Shown piece after piece: positions 52,744 to 61,826 of a DNA stretch of 64,000 nt (within the stretch, counting starts at the first letter, position 1; each line of letters opens with the position of its first letter). The translations under genes and the position numbers were made by a program. Source of the DNA: Halomonas sp. SpR8 (GTDB lineage: Bacteria > Pseudomonadota > Gammaproteobacteria > Pseudomonadales > Halomonadaceae). The notes under the pieces were generated by a model that was given only the letters and a program-made list of their open reading frames with translations, was not told the DNA's origin and did not search any database. The stretch spans positions 62,001 to 126,000 of the forward strand of contig NZ_JAUAMC010000010.1 of assembly GCF_031010195.1 (NCBI RefSeq). Direction: 5' to 3'.

Positions 52744-54947
52744 GCGTTAGCACTGCTGGAGGCGAGTAGCTCGCTGCTGCCTACCAATCGATTTGCCGCT
52801 TCACCCAGCGGTGCCAGCTGTTCTGCGATCAGGCGCAGCTGGCTCTGGATGGGGCGATAGAGCGTGGTCGCCTGCTCATCAGTGCTGACGACTTTACGTA
52901 CCTCTAATTGGGCTAACAGCTCAGCGGTTTGGTCCGTGAGTGCTTCAACCGGCTGGCGCTTATATAGCTGCTCCGCGATTTGGCCGAGTAGCTCACCGAT
53001 ACGTTTCGCTACCGGTACCAGCGTTGCGTCGTCTTCATCGTCGGTCAACTGATGGCGATGGGCGCCCAGCGCTGAAAGGTGGCTTAAAAGGGTGTTGGAG
53101 AGCACCAGAAAGCGCAGGCCGTTATCCGCATCCTGTTTACGGTAATGCCCTGGCTCATGAAGCATATTGGTGAGCAGGGTGGAAAACGCCGCGTCGGCAT
53201 TATGGGCATTGCGCCGCGCTAGGCGGTAGGCCAAATCATCCTGCTTGCCCTCTTCGTACTGGTGAATGATCTCTTCTAAGTAGCGGCGGTGGTTATTCAG
53301 TGCGTTGGAAGCCTCGCGGTAAAGCCTGCGCCCTTGCCAGTCGGGTAGAATAAAAAACACCGCTAAGCCCGCAATCATCGAGCCAATCAAGGTATCGAAC
53401 AGGCGGGGCAGGATCAGGTTAAAGCCGTCGCCCACCTGGTTAAAACTGCACATCACCAGCAGCGTGATGGAAGCCGTGGCGATCACATAGTGTTTCTCGC
53501 GGTTGGCGAAGAAAGACACCCCCGCGGCCACGGCAATCATGCTCTGAATCGGCGGGTGCGGAAAGAGGCTGATTGACGCCCAGCCCACCACTAAACCCAG
53601 TACCGTGCCGATAATCCGCTGTGATAAAAAACGCCGCGTGGTGGCAAAGTTGGGGCGGCATACAAACAGCGTCGTGAGGAGAATCCAAAAGCCTTGCTCT
53701 GGGTCGATCCACTGCAGTATGCCGTAACCGGACATCAATGCGATGGAGAGCCGCACCGCGTGGCGAAAGGTGGGAGAGCCAAGAGTAAAATTCAGGCGTA
53801 CCCGCTTCCACGCTTCCAACAAACTCGACGGCGAGCGGTCAAACAGCGAACTGTCGCGCCGCTCATCGCTAACGCCGGGATTGTGGGCGCTGGCAAGCTG
53901 GTTTTCCAGAGTGGCGAGGTTGTCCGCTAGGGCACTTAAGGGGTACAACAGCGGGCGCCATTCGGGCTTGCCCCGGTCGCGAAGGTTCGCTATCGAGGCG
54001 TGTAAATCGGCCAGCGCCTCTTCGCTCTGCTGGTGATCGAAGGGCCGATTAAGCAGCAGCGATTTAGCCAGTTGGCGGCAAGCGCGCCCCTGTTGATCGA
54101 GCAGCCGCTGACAGCGAAACAGCACATCGTGGTGGAAGAATGCTTTGCTGAGCGCGCTGTAGGGATAGTGGGTGGAGCTGGCGCGTTCGTGAATATCCTG
54201 GGCGATAAAGTAGATACGCAGGTAGCGGTTGAGTTTTTGGTCGCCGCGCTGGCCCTCTAAGCGCCTGAAAATCATCTCTTTGGCTTGGTTGAGCGCATCG
54301 ACGACTTTGCCATTCTGGCGTGCCAGTGCCACCCGGCGGGCCTCCACATCGACGCCGCGTACCGGCTCAAAAAGCGCCGATTTCAGTATCAAAAACTCGC
54401 CCAGTGCTTTGTAGACCCGCGCCATGCTCTGCTTGACCGGCTGGCGCGAAAACAGTGCGCACCACACCACCGAAATGACCCCGTACCAGACTGCCCCGGC
54501 TAACAGCAGCAGTTGGCGAGCCGCCACATCTTCATCGACCCCACCATGCTGCTCGATATTGATCATCGAGTAGATCGACAGTATCAGCGTGCCAGAGGCA
54601 ATCGTGGCGTAACGCTGGCCGATGGCGCCGAGCATAATCAGGCTAAAGGTTGAAAGTCCCAACCCGACGACAAATAGCCACGGCCAGGGAAACAGCCACT
54701 GAACAATGAATGACGCTGAGGTAAAACACACCAGCGTTACCAGCAGGGCTTGCAAACGGCCTTGCCAGCTGTCGTCGGTTTCCGATAGCGCGCAGGCGAT
54801 AATGCCCAGGAATAGCGGGATCACCAACGCCACGTCACCCGATAGACCACTGAACAGCAACGCACCGCTGAACGCTATAAAAACGCGCAGGCTATAGGCG
54901 AATTTATCGAGTGTCCAAAGGCGTCGCAGTGGCAAGGTAATGGGCAT
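52740..54947 (-). CDS. yccS: YccS-like FUSC family inner-membrane protein
   Basis: A 735-residue membrane protein with two bundles of about six hydrophobic helices (residues about 15-165 and 395-530). A large soluble helical domain separates them and another follows. Distinctive segments are LDKFAYSLRVFIAFSGALLF, FWILLTTLFVCRPNFATTRR and RIIGTVLGLVVGWA, which match YccS/YhfK. The FUSC family includes aromatic-acid exporters (AaeB); the substrate here is unknown. It is convergent with recG, the stop codons sharing bases 52741-52742, and divergent from the DUF3100 cluster. Confidence 0.88.
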   Translation of the reverse strand: MPITLPLRRLWTLDKFAYSLRVFIAFSGALLFSGLSGDVALVIPLFLGIIACALSETDDSWQGRLQALLVTLVCFTSASFIVQWLFPWPWLFVVGLGLSTFSLIMLGAIGQRYATIASGTLILSIYSMINIEQHGGVDEDVAARQLLLLAGAVWYGVISVVWCALFSRQPVKQSMARVYKALGEFLILKSALFEPVRGVDVEARRVALARQNGKVVDALNQAKEMIFRRLEGQRGDQKLNRYLRIYFIAQDIHERASSTHYPYSALSKAFFHHDVLFRCQRLLDQQGRACRQLAKSLLLNRPFDHQQSEEALADLHASIANLRDRGKPEWRPLLYPLSALADNLATLENQLASAHNPGVSDERRDSSLFDRSPSSLLEAWKRVRLNFTLGSPTFRHAVRLSIALMSGYGILQWIDPEQGFWILLTTLFVCRPNFATTRRFLSQRIIGTVLGLVVGWASISLFPHPPIQSMIAVAAGVSFFANREKHYVIATASITLLVMCSFNQVGDGFNLILPRLFDTLIGSMIAGLAVFFILPDWQGRRLYREASNALNNHRRYLEEIIHQYEEGKQDDLAYRLARRNAHNADAAFSTLLTNMLHEPGHYRKQDADNGLRFLVLSNTLLSHLSALGAHRHQLTDDEDDATLVPVAKRIGELLGQIAEQLYKRQPVEALTDQTAELLAQLEVRKVVSTDEQATTLYRPIQSQLRLIAEQLAPLGEAANRLVGSSELLASSSANA

Positions 54948-55119
54948 AGAAGCTCTTATCGATAGTTATTAGACTTTAGTATAAAGATCTGGGCGCAGAA
55001 TGTCGCTATCCCGCCTTTCAACGTTTGAGTGTTCTAAAAAATAGCGCACTAAAGCCCTATGATTGAAACAGTAACCTTTCGATACTCGGAGTGACTCTAA
55101 AAAAAACAGGGACACTCCT

Positions 55120-55941
55120 ATGGATCTCAAACTACTGCTGAACTGGCGTCTCCACCTCACGGTGATCGTAACGTCGATGTTTGCCGAGTGGATAGGCATC
55201 GTGCGCATTCCTCTCGGACCAGGAACACTCCTCTTGTTACCGCTGTTATACGCCTTTGTGATTGGCGTTTTGTTTAATCCCCACCTTTTTTCGGCCATGG
55301 GCAAGGTTATCCCCAAGCCGGTCAGCAATGCCGCAGGGCCGATCATTCTGATCGCTATTTTGCCGTTTATTGCCAAGTTTGGCTCCACCATTGGCCCCGC
55401 CATTGAGCAGATTATCGCCGCAGGCCCCGCGCTGATACTCCAGGAACTGGGTAATCTCGGTACCATGCTGATCGCGCTGCCATTTGCGGTATTAGTGCTC
55501 AAAATGGGCAGGGAAGCGATTGGCGCTACCTACTCTATCGCCCGCGAACCCAATATTGCCATTATTTCAGATCGTTACGGGCTGAGAAGCCCTGAGGGTA
55601 TCGGCATTATGGGGGTTTATGTAGTGGGCACTATGTTCGGTACGCTCTACTTTGCCTTGATGGCAGGCTATATCGCCTCGCTGGATATTCTCGATATTCG
55701 TGCCCTAGCCATGGCTTGCGGGGTGGGCAGTGGCAGTATGGTCGCGGCGTGCTCGGCGGCGTTAGTGGAAGCGGTACCGGCATCCAAAGACGAACTGCTC
55801 GCCTTTGCCGGGGCCAGCAACCTGCTTACTTATGCCACCGGTTTGTATATTTCGCTATTTATCGCGTTACCAATTACCGAGTGGATGTACAAGCGCTTAA
55901 AAGGCAGCTCAGCTACGGAGGTTCGCCATGAAAACTCATGA
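55120..55941 (+). CDS. DUF3100-like membrane protein, putative transporter subunit
   Basis: A 273-residue integral membrane protein with about eight hydrophobic stretches (e.g. LLLLPLLYAFVIGVLFNPHL, ACGVGSGSMVAACSAALVEA). It fits the uncharacterised DUF3100 family as I remember it. Gly-rich re-entrant-like segments suggest a transporter or channel. It overlaps the next small membrane gene by 14 bp and is followed by an M20 amidohydrolase, so it probably imports the amidohydrolase substrate as a two-protein carrier (inference). AGGGA lies 7 nt before the ATG at 55120; a GGAGTG/CACTCC pair flanks this site. Confidence 0.75.
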   Translation: MDLKLLLNWRLHLTVIVTSMFAEWIGIVRIPLGPGTLLLLPLLYAFVIGVLFNPHLFSAMGKVIPKPVSNAAGPIILIAILPFIAKFGSTIGPAIEQIIAAGPALILQELGNLGTMLIALPFAVLVLKMGREAIGATYSIAREPNIAIISDRYGLRSPEGIGIMGVYVVGTMFGTLYFALMAGYIASLDILDIRALAMACGVGSGSMVAACSAALVEAVPASKDELLAFAGASNLLTYATGLYISLFIALPITEWMYKRLKGSSATEVRHENS

Positions 55942-56422
55942 GAGTACGGTCGATCAGTTTGACGCTGAGGCGCTTAAAGAGCTGCGCCCGGAAAACCAGC
56001 TAGGCAAAACCGCGTTGGTGCTGGCAGCAGTGTGTATCGCTGCGTGGTTTAGCAATATCGTCAACGGTTCGCCGCTGTTAGACGCGCTACCCGGCATGTT
56101 GATTTTGTATGTCATGGTGATTATCGGGCTAGTCATTGGGCGCGTTTGTCCCTTTTACCTGCCCAGCGTCGCCTGGGTGTCATTGATCAGCATTATCGCA
56201 ACGCTGCCGTTTTTTCCTGGCAATGGCTGGATCATCGCGCGGCTGGCAGAAGTAGATTTCTTAGCGGTGGTAACGCCGGTATTGGCCTATGCCGGGCTGG
56301 CGCTTACCGGGCGCGAGTTTGCCATGTTCAAGCAAACCGGCTGGAAGCTGGTGGTTGTGGCTCTGCTGGTCTTCACCGGTACCTTTATCGGCTCTGCCGT
56401 TGTCGCTCACGTAATGCTCTAA
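55928..56422 (+). CDS. Small membrane protein, partner of the DUF3100-like protein
   Basis: A 164-residue protein with a charged N terminus (residues 1-27) and about five hydrophobic helices (LGKTALVLAAVCIAAWFSNI, LPGMLILYVMVIIGLVIG and following). I recognise no named family. Its start lies inside the previous gene (overlap 55928-55941) and its stop is 10 bp before the amidohydrolase ATG. This makes it a middle gene of one transcript and suggests a fixed-ratio complex with its neighbour. Likely role: second subunit of a carrier. Confidence 0.7.
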   Translation: MKTHESTVDQFDAEALKELRPENQLGKTALVLAAVCIAAWFSNIVNGSPLLDALPGMLILYVMVIIGLVIGRVCPFYLPSVAWVSLISIIATLPFFPGNGWIIARLAEVDFLAVVTPVLAYAGLALTGREFAMFKQTGWKLVVVALLVFTGTFIGSAVVAHVML

Positions 56423-56432
56423 GGATAGGCCG

Positions 56433-57590
56433 ATGACTACCCCCATTAATTTACCGGATAGCGCCGAACTTACCGCCTGGCGACGCGATTTCCACCAGTA
56501 TCCTGAAACCGCTTTTGAAGAGCATCGCACCAGTGCGCGTATTGCCGCGCTGCTCAATGAGTGGGGCTTCGAGGTGACGACGGGGATTGCGGGTACCGGG
56601 GTGGTGGCGACCCTGGATGGTCGCTTGGGCGAGGGTAAAACGATCGGCTTGCGGGCTGATATCGACGCGTTGGATATTCGCGAGGAGACCCAGCTTACCT
56701 ACGCCTCGCAAACCCCCGGCAAGATGCACGCCTGCGGCCACGATGGCCACACCACCATGCTGTTGGGCGCTGCCTGGGCGTTAATGCAGCAGCCGGATTT
56801 TAAAGGCCGGGTAGTGTTCATCTTTCAGCCCGCCGAAGAGAGCGCCGGCGGCGGACGGGTGATGGTCGAAGAGGGGCTGTTTGAGCGCTTCCCCATGGAT
56901 GCGGTATACGGTCTGCACAACTGGCCCGGCCTGCCCGTTGGTGTCGCCGCGGTGCACGATACCGACGTGATGGCCGCCTTCGATATCTTCAGCCTGACGC
57001 TAACCGGCAAAGGCTGCCATGCGGCGATGCCCCACTTAGGGACTGATACGGTATTGGCGAGCTGCCAATTGATCAGCCAGCTGCAAGGGCTGGTGAGCCG
57101 CGAAACGCCGCCAGATAAATCGGCGGTGCTGAGTATTACCAGTATTAACGCGGGGGACACCTTCAACGTGATCCCCGAGCAGGTGGCGCTGCGTGGCACG
57201 CTGCGCTGTTTTGATATGGCGCTTAAAGAGCATCTGGAAGAGCGCTTTAAACAGGCAATTGGCAGCTTGGCCGAGTTTCATGGTTTAACCGTTGAGCTGG
57301 ATTATCAGCGCTGCTACCCCGCCACCATCAATATCCCGGAACACGCCCAGCACTGCGCCACTGTTCTGGAAAGCTTATTAGGCCAAGACAATGTGATCCG
57401 CAACCCGCCGCCCAGCATGGCTTCTGAGGATTTCTCGTTCCTGCTTGCCGAACGCCCAGGTGCCTATATCTGGATGGGCAATGGCGAGGAGTCCGCTTCG
57501 CTACATAATCCGCGCTATGACTTTAACGATGCACTATTGCCGCTGGGCGCACGCTACTGGGTGGAGCTGGTAAGGACACTGCTCGTCTAA
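56433..57590 (+). CDS. M20 family amidohydrolase (hippurate hydrolase-like)
   Basis: A 385-residue di-zinc amidohydrolase of the M20D (hippuricase/IAA-amino-acid hydrolase) group. It has WRRDFHQYPETAFEEHRT, RADIDALDIRE, the metal motif HACGHDGHTTMLLG, catalytic FQPAEESAGGG, and SMASEDFSFLLAERPGAYI near the C terminus. It cleaves N-acyl amino acids in the cytosol; the actual substrate is unknown. It is third in the cluster after two membrane proteins, consistent with uptake followed by hydrolysis. AAGGA precedes the ATG. The dehydrogenase genes 119 bp further on may process the released product. Confidence 0.9.
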   Translation: MTTPINLPDSAELTAWRRDFHQYPETAFEEHRTSARIAALLNEWGFEVTTGIAGTGVVATLDGRLGEGKTIGLRADIDALDIREETQLTYASQTPGKMHACGHDGHTTMLLGAAWALMQQPDFKGRVVFIFQPAEESAGGGRVMVEEGLFERFPMDAVYGLHNWPGLPVGVAAVHDTDVMAAFDIFSLTLTGKGCHAAMPHLGTDTVLASCQLISQLQGLVSRETPPDKSAVLSITSINAGDTFNVIPEQVALRGTLRCFDMALKEHLEERFKQAIGSLAEFHGLTVELDYQRCYPATINIPEHAQHCATVLESLLGQDNVIRNPPPSMASEDFSFLLAERPGAYIWMGNGEESASLHNPRYDFNDALLPLGARYWVELVRTLLV

Positions 57591-57709
57591 ATCGCCACCT
57601 TTGTCTCAACGATAAGCGTTATTCGCTCTCTGATGCCCACTGGGTAGGGGAGCGTCTACCCCGAATATGACGTCTTCATACTTAGTAGGACGTTTAAGGA
57701 GTACTTACG

Positions 57710-58612
57710 ATGTCTTCAACAACAGCATTATCGATCGTGGTCATTGGCCTCGGGCAGATGGGCGGGAATATGGCCCTCACCCTTCGAGCCGCAGGGTTTG
57801 CGGTAACGGGCAGCGATGTATTTGAGCCGGCGCGGTCGCGCCTTGCTGCTCAAGGGCTAACCGTTGTGGCGCCCGATGCGCTACCCGCAAGCGATGTTTA
57901 CCTGCTGTCGCTGCCAACTTCCGCCCATGTGCGCGAAGTGATTGAGCAATCCCCAGGCTTGCTCACGCTAGCGCCGAAAGGCAGCGTGATTGTTGATACG
58001 TCCACCAGCGACCCAACCGTCAGCCGTGAACTGGCCGAAAAAGTGACCACAGCGGGCCTTCAGTGGCTGGACGCCCCGGTTAGCGGCGGCCCGAAAGGCG
58101 CCGCTAATGGCAAGTTGGGCATGCTGCTAGGGGGCGCTGAATCCACCATCGAGCGGGTAGCCCCCATGCTGGAGGCCATGTCGGCCAAGCGTACCCATGT
58201 GGGCGGCCCCGGCAGCGGCCATGTGGTCAAGCTGGCCAATAACTATCTATGTGCGGCGCACTTGCTGACCACCGCCGAAGCGGTAGCCATGGCGGCCAAG
58301 GCTGGCGTTGACCCCGCCGCCTGTTTGGCGGGCATCAATAGCGGTTCGGGGCGCAGCGCGGTTAGCGAGGTGAACTTCCCCGAGTGGGTGCTGAGCGAGC
58401 GCTTTGACTCAGGCTTTACCACCGGCTTGATGCGTAAAGACCTGCGCCTGGCGCGAGACGCCGCCAAACAGTTGGGCATCCCGCCGACCCTGCTGCAAGC
58501 CGTTGTCGATGCCTGGCACGCGAATGCCGATAACCCCGCCGATAGCGACGACTTTAACCATATCACCACGCCGATTTTAGCGCGTGCTAGCCAAGCGGAG
58601 GGCAACGAATGA
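57710..58612 (+). CDS. NAD(P)-dependent beta-hydroxyacid dehydrogenase
   Basis: A 300-residue member of the 3-hydroxyisobutyrate/L-threonate/tartronate-semialdehyde dehydrogenase family. It has the Rossmann motif VVIGLGQMGGNMALTLRAAG, substrate motif DAPVSGGPKGAANGKLGML and catalytic Lys in GHVVKLANNYL. The residue after the second beta strand is Asp (GSDVF), suggesting NAD preference. AAGGAG precedes the ATG at 57710. Its stop overlaps the aldehyde dehydrogenase start (ATGA), so the two enzymes form a pathway step: hydroxyacid to semialdehyde to acid (inference). Confidence 0.9.
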   Translation: MSSTTALSIVVIGLGQMGGNMALTLRAAGFAVTGSDVFEPARSRLAAQGLTVVAPDALPASDVYLLSLPTSAHVREVIEQSPGLLTLAPKGSVIVDTSTSDPTVSRELAEKVTTAGLQWLDAPVSGGPKGAANGKLGMLLGGAESTIERVAPMLEAMSAKRTHVGGPGSGHVVKLANNYLCAAHLLTTAEAVAMAAKAGVDPAACLAGINSGSGRSAVSEVNFPEWVLSERFDSGFTTGLMRKDLRLARDAAKQLGIPPTLLQAVVDAWHANADNPADSDDFNHITTPILARASQAEGNE

Positions 58613-60159
58613 ACGCACTTAGCCAACATGCTCAAGATCACCTTGCCACGCTGCTCGAAGGTTTTGGATTAACGGCCACCACGCTGTTGAGCAACTGGAT
58701 TGATGGCGGTTTAGTAGCGGGTGAGGGTGAAGTGATCACCCTGACCAATCCGGCCACTGGCGAAACGTTGGTAAGCTATCGCGACGCCAGCGCGGCGCTG
58801 ATTGAACGCGCCACCCAAGCGGCTGTGCGTGGGCAGCAAGAGTGGATGGCGTTGACCGCCAGCGAACGCGGGCGGCGTATGAATGCCGCCCTGCGCGGCC
58901 TGGAGGGCCATGAAGAGGCGCTGGCGCAGCTGGAAAGTGTCGTTGCCGGTAAGCCAATTCGTGACTGCCGGGCCGAAGTCGGCAAAGTGTGCGAGATGTT
59001 CGAATACTATGCGGGCTGGTGCGATAAGCAGCATGGCGAAGTGATACCGGTGCCCACCTCGCACCTGAATTATGTGCGCCATGTGCCTTATGGCGTGGTG
59101 GGGCAGATTACCCCCTGGAACGCACCGATGTTCACCTGCGCCTGGCAGTTGGCGCCAGCGATAGCAGCGGGCAATGGGGTGGTATTGAAGCCCTCCGAGC
59201 TTACGCCGTTCTCATCGGTAGTGATTGCCAAGCTACTTGAAAGTGGCGGGTTGCCGAAGGGACTTATCAATATCGTTAACGGCCTGGGCAAGACGACCGG
59301 TGCTGCGCTCACCGATCACCCCACCATCAGCAAGCTGGTGTTTGTCGGTTCTCCCCAGAGCGGCCGCCTGATTGCCGAGGCGGGTGCGCGGCGGTTGGTG
59401 CCCAGCGTGCTAGAACTGGGCGGCAAGTCGGCCAATATTGTGTTTGCCGACGCCAAACTGGACGAGGCGGTGGCGGGTGCCCAAGCTGCCATTTTTGCCG
59501 CCGCAGGCCAGAGCTGTGTAGCAGGGTCGCGCTTATTGATTGAGCGCTCGGTGTTTAAGCAGGTCACCACCCGCTTGGCGCGGGCGGCAGAACAGATTGA
59601 GGTCGGCCTGCCCAGCGATGAAGCGACGCGTATGGGCCCACTGCAGAATCGCCGTCAGTTTGAGCAGGTGACGCGAATGATCGATGCCGCCGTCGCCGCG
59701 GGTGCGCGGCTATTGACGGGTGGCAAGCGCCCGGCAGGGCTGCCTGACGAGGCCCTGGGCTACTTTATCGCCCCTACCGTGCTGGTGGATGTTACGCCGG
59801 ATATGGAGATCGCCCAGCAAGAAGTGTTTGGCCCGGTGCTGGTCGCCATGGCGTTTGATGATGAAGTCGAGGCCATTCAACTCGCCAATGAGACGCGATT
59901 TGGCTTGGCGGGTGCGGTGTGGAGCCAGGATGTCGCCCGGGCGCATCGCGTCGCCGGGCAGTTACGCGCAGGTACCGTATGGATCAACAGCTATAAGGCG
60001 ATCAGCGTGATGTCACCGTTTGGTGGCTTTGGGGATAGCGGCTTTGGCCGCTCCAGCGGCCTGGGTGGCCTGCGCGAGTATACGGTGCCACAAAGCGTCT
60101 GGGTGGAAACCGCGCCAGAGGCGAGCGTCGCGTTTGGTTACGGTAGCGGTGTTGGTTAA
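58609..60159 (+). CDS. Aldehyde dehydrogenase family protein
   Basis: A 516-residue NAD(P)-dependent aldehyde dehydrogenase. It has GVVGQITPWNAPMFTCAWQ, the cofactor loop FVGSPQSGRLIAEAG, catalytic Glu in LELGGKSANIVF, catalytic Cys in AAGQSCVAGSRLL and EVFGPVLVAM. The C terminus PFGGFGDSGFGRSSGLGGL is normal. It is translationally coupled to the dehydrogenase before it. The substrate is probably the semialdehyde made by that enzyme or a breakdown product from the amidohydrolase. The stop codon interlocks with that of the convergent LysR gene. Confidence 0.92.
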   Translation: MNALSQHAQDHLATLLEGFGLTATTLLSNWIDGGLVAGEGEVITLTNPATGETLVSYRDASAALIERATQAAVRGQQEWMALTASERGRRMNAALRGLEGHEEALAQLESVVAGKPIRDCRAEVGKVCEMFEYYAGWCDKQHGEVIPVPTSHLNYVRHVPYGVVGQITPWNAPMFTCAWQLAPAIAAGNGVVLKPSELTPFSSVVIAKLLESGGLPKGLINIVNGLGKTTGAALTDHPTISKLVFVGSPQSGRLIAEAGARRLVPSVLELGGKSANIVFADAKLDEAVAGAQAAIFAAAGQSCVAGSRLLIERSVFKQVTTRLARAAEQIEVGLPSDEATRMGPLQNRRQFEQVTRMIDAAVAAGARLLTGGKRPAGLPDEALGYFIAPTVLVDVTPDMEIAQQEVFGPVLVAMAFDDEVEAIQLANETRFGLAGAVWSQDVARAHRVAGQLRAGTVWINSYKAISVMSPFGGFGDSGFGRSSGLGGLREYTVPQSVWVETAPEASVAFGYGSGVG

Positions 60160-61082
60160 TCGCTGACCGAGCCGGACTCTCGAAAGGCCTGCATCCAGCG
60201 CTGCAAATGGCGTAGCAATAGTATGCAGGCCTTGGGCTGTTGGCGGCCCACGCGGGTGACCATATGGGCCTGGGAGCGCTGGAAGAGCGGATTATCTACC
60301 GGGCGCGCCACTAGCGTACCGACCTCTAAATCATGCGCAACGGCAAAGGCGGGCAGTAGTGTGATACCCATGCCGCTGCGCACATACTGCGCCAGTACCA
60401 CCATGGAATTAGTGTTCATTGCCAGGTGCGGGGCGATCCGTGCCTGTTGAAAGGCTTGATCGACCATTTGGCGCACCCCGTGGCTGGGATCCCACATGGC
60501 CATGGGTTCGGTGCTAAGTTGCTCCAGGGAGAGCGGCGCAGGTTGGTTGGCCAAGGGATGGTCTGGCGACAAAATAGTCATCAACGGCTGTGGACTAGAA
60601 GCCCAGAAACGCAGTTGAGGATGGGTTCTTTCGTGGAACATCAGGCCGATATGGCTGTGATCATCAACCACGGCCTCAATAATGCCCGAGGTGCCCGCGA
60701 TATGAATATCGAGCTGGATGCCGGCATAAAGCTGGGTAAATTCATGCAGGGGTGAAGCCACTAGGTCACTGACAAAACCCTCACCGACGGTAAGTGATAT
60801 TTTGCCTGTTTCCATGCGTTGGTAGGCTTCGAGTGAGGCGATAAAGCCTTCATCAAGTGCACCGCGACGTTCGCAGTACTCAAGCAGCATTTCGCCAACG
60901 GGTGTTGGCGAAATGCCGTCACGCTGACGCTCCATAAGGGTTGCCCCCAAGGCTTCTTCCAGTAAGGCAATTTGCCGACTGACCGCCGAGGGGGCAATGT
61001 CTAAGCGCGCCGCTGCGCGACGCACGGAGCCAGATTCTAGGGTAACGCGGAAATACACTAAGCGCTGATGAGGTATGTCCAT
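60156..61082 (-). CDS. LysR-family transcriptional regulator
   Basis: A 308-residue LTTR. The winged helix is at residues 5-65 (YFRVTLESGSVRRAAARLDI, SAVSRQIALLEEALG). The effector domain begins ISLTVGEGFVSDLVAS, with SGMGITLLPAFAVA at the end. Position, convergent with the dehydrogenase/aldehyde dehydrogenase genes, suggests it controls that catabolic cluster, but the target promoter at 57600-57700 is 3.4 kb away. The ribosome binding site before 61082 is weak. It lies 13 bp after the SCP2-like gene and could be read through from the HU operon. Confidence 0.9.
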   Translation of the reverse strand: MDIPHQRLVYFRVTLESGSVRRAAARLDIAPSAVSRQIALLEEALGATLMERQRDGISPTPVGEMLLEYCERRGALDEGFIASLEAYQRMETGKISLTVGEGFVSDLVASPLHEFTQLYAGIQLDIHIAGTSGIIEAVVDDHSHIGLMFHERTHPQLRFWASSPQPLMTILSPDHPLANQPAPLSLEQLSTEPMAMWDPSHGVRQMVDQAFQQARIAPHLAMNTNSMVVLAQYVRSGMGITLLPAFAVAHDLEVGTLVARPVDNPLFQRSQAHMVTRVGRQQPKACILLLRHLQRWMQAFRESGSVSD

Positions 61083-61095
61083 CGATAGCTAGGCG

Positions 61096-61452
61096 CTACA
61101 AATACTTAAGCAGTTTCTGCAGCTTATTCATATCAGCAGAGTCGCCCACTAAGCGTACGTTACCGTTCATCATACCGTCTAAAAAAGCCTGCTGAGTCGG
61201 CTTTTTGAGTACTTTCAGGGCGGTGACTTGATCCCGGAAACGTAGCTCAATATCCAAGTCGACAGGTAGCCCTTTACCGGTGCTGATGCGGTTCGGCGTC
61301 ATCCGGTAGTGGCGGGCAATGCTTAGATCTTCTGTGGCAATACCCCAATCCAGGCCGCGCATACGTTCTAACTGCTCACGAAAGCGCGGCTTGCGGCGCA
61401 GGGCGCGTTTGAGCATTACGCCCAGCAGCCACAGCGTCAGCTTAAGCTTCAT
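61096..61452 (-). CDS. Small SCP2-like protein coupled to HU
   Basis: A 118-residue basic protein with a hydrophobic N terminus (KLTLWLLGVMLKRAL). Its C-terminal half resembles a minimal SCP2 lipid-carrier fold (LELRFRDQ-like text, here IELRFRDQVTALKVLKK, and DGMMNGNVRLVGDSADM). No catalytic residues are seen. Its ATG shares a base with the HU stop (TAATG), so translation is coupled to a very abundant DNA-binding protein, an odd match. A similar small gene lies between recG and hup in Pseudomonas as I recall. Possible role: membrane lipid handling; uncertain. Confidence 0.65.
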   Translation of the reverse strand: MKLKLTLWLLGVMLKRALRRKPRFREQLERMRGLDWGIATEDLSIARHYRMTPNRISTGKGLPVDLDIELRFRDQVTALKVLKKPTQQAFLDGMMNGNVRLVGDSADMNKLQKLLKYL

Positions 61453-61724
61453 TAGGAAACGGCGTCCTTAAGTCCTTTGCCTGGCTTAAAGGCCACGTTT
61501 TTGCTGGCCGGAATTTGCAGCGGGGCACCGGTTTGCGGGTTTTTACCGGTACGCGCTGCGCGCTCACGTACGGTGAAGGTGCCAAAACCAATCAACGCGA
61601 CATCTTCGCCCTTGGCACAACTGTTGGTGATCTCATCGAGAATAACGTTCAGCACTTGGCCTGCTTTATCTTTGGACAGGTCGGCACTTTCAGCGATAGC
61701 AGCAGCGAGTTCAGGTTTGCGCAT
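61452..61724 (-). CDS. hupB: DNA-binding protein HU
   Basis: A 90-residue histone-like protein. RKPELAAAIAESADLSKDKA forms the helical dimer base. IGFGTFTVRERAARTGKNPQ and the beta-arm tip IPASKNVAFKPGK are diagnostic; HU arms insert into the DNA minor groove with the tip Pro (here QIPAS). AGGAGA lies 6 nt before the ATG at 61724. It is followed by the coupled SCP2-like gene. The alpha or beta subunit label cannot be decided, since many Halomonas relatives have one or two HU genes. Confidence 0.95.
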   Translation of the reverse strand: MRKPELAAAIAESADLSKDKAGQVLNVILDEITNSCAKGEDVALIGFGTFTVRERAARTGKNPQTGAPLQIPASKNVAFKPGKGLKDAVS

Positions 61725-61826
61725 AAGAAATCTCCTAAATTAAAGAATCGAACGTAAAGCAAATGCATGTTGTTGTATGCGTCACGCAGCATAGCTTTTC
61801 TATCCTAGTCGTGAACGCGGCGAAAA

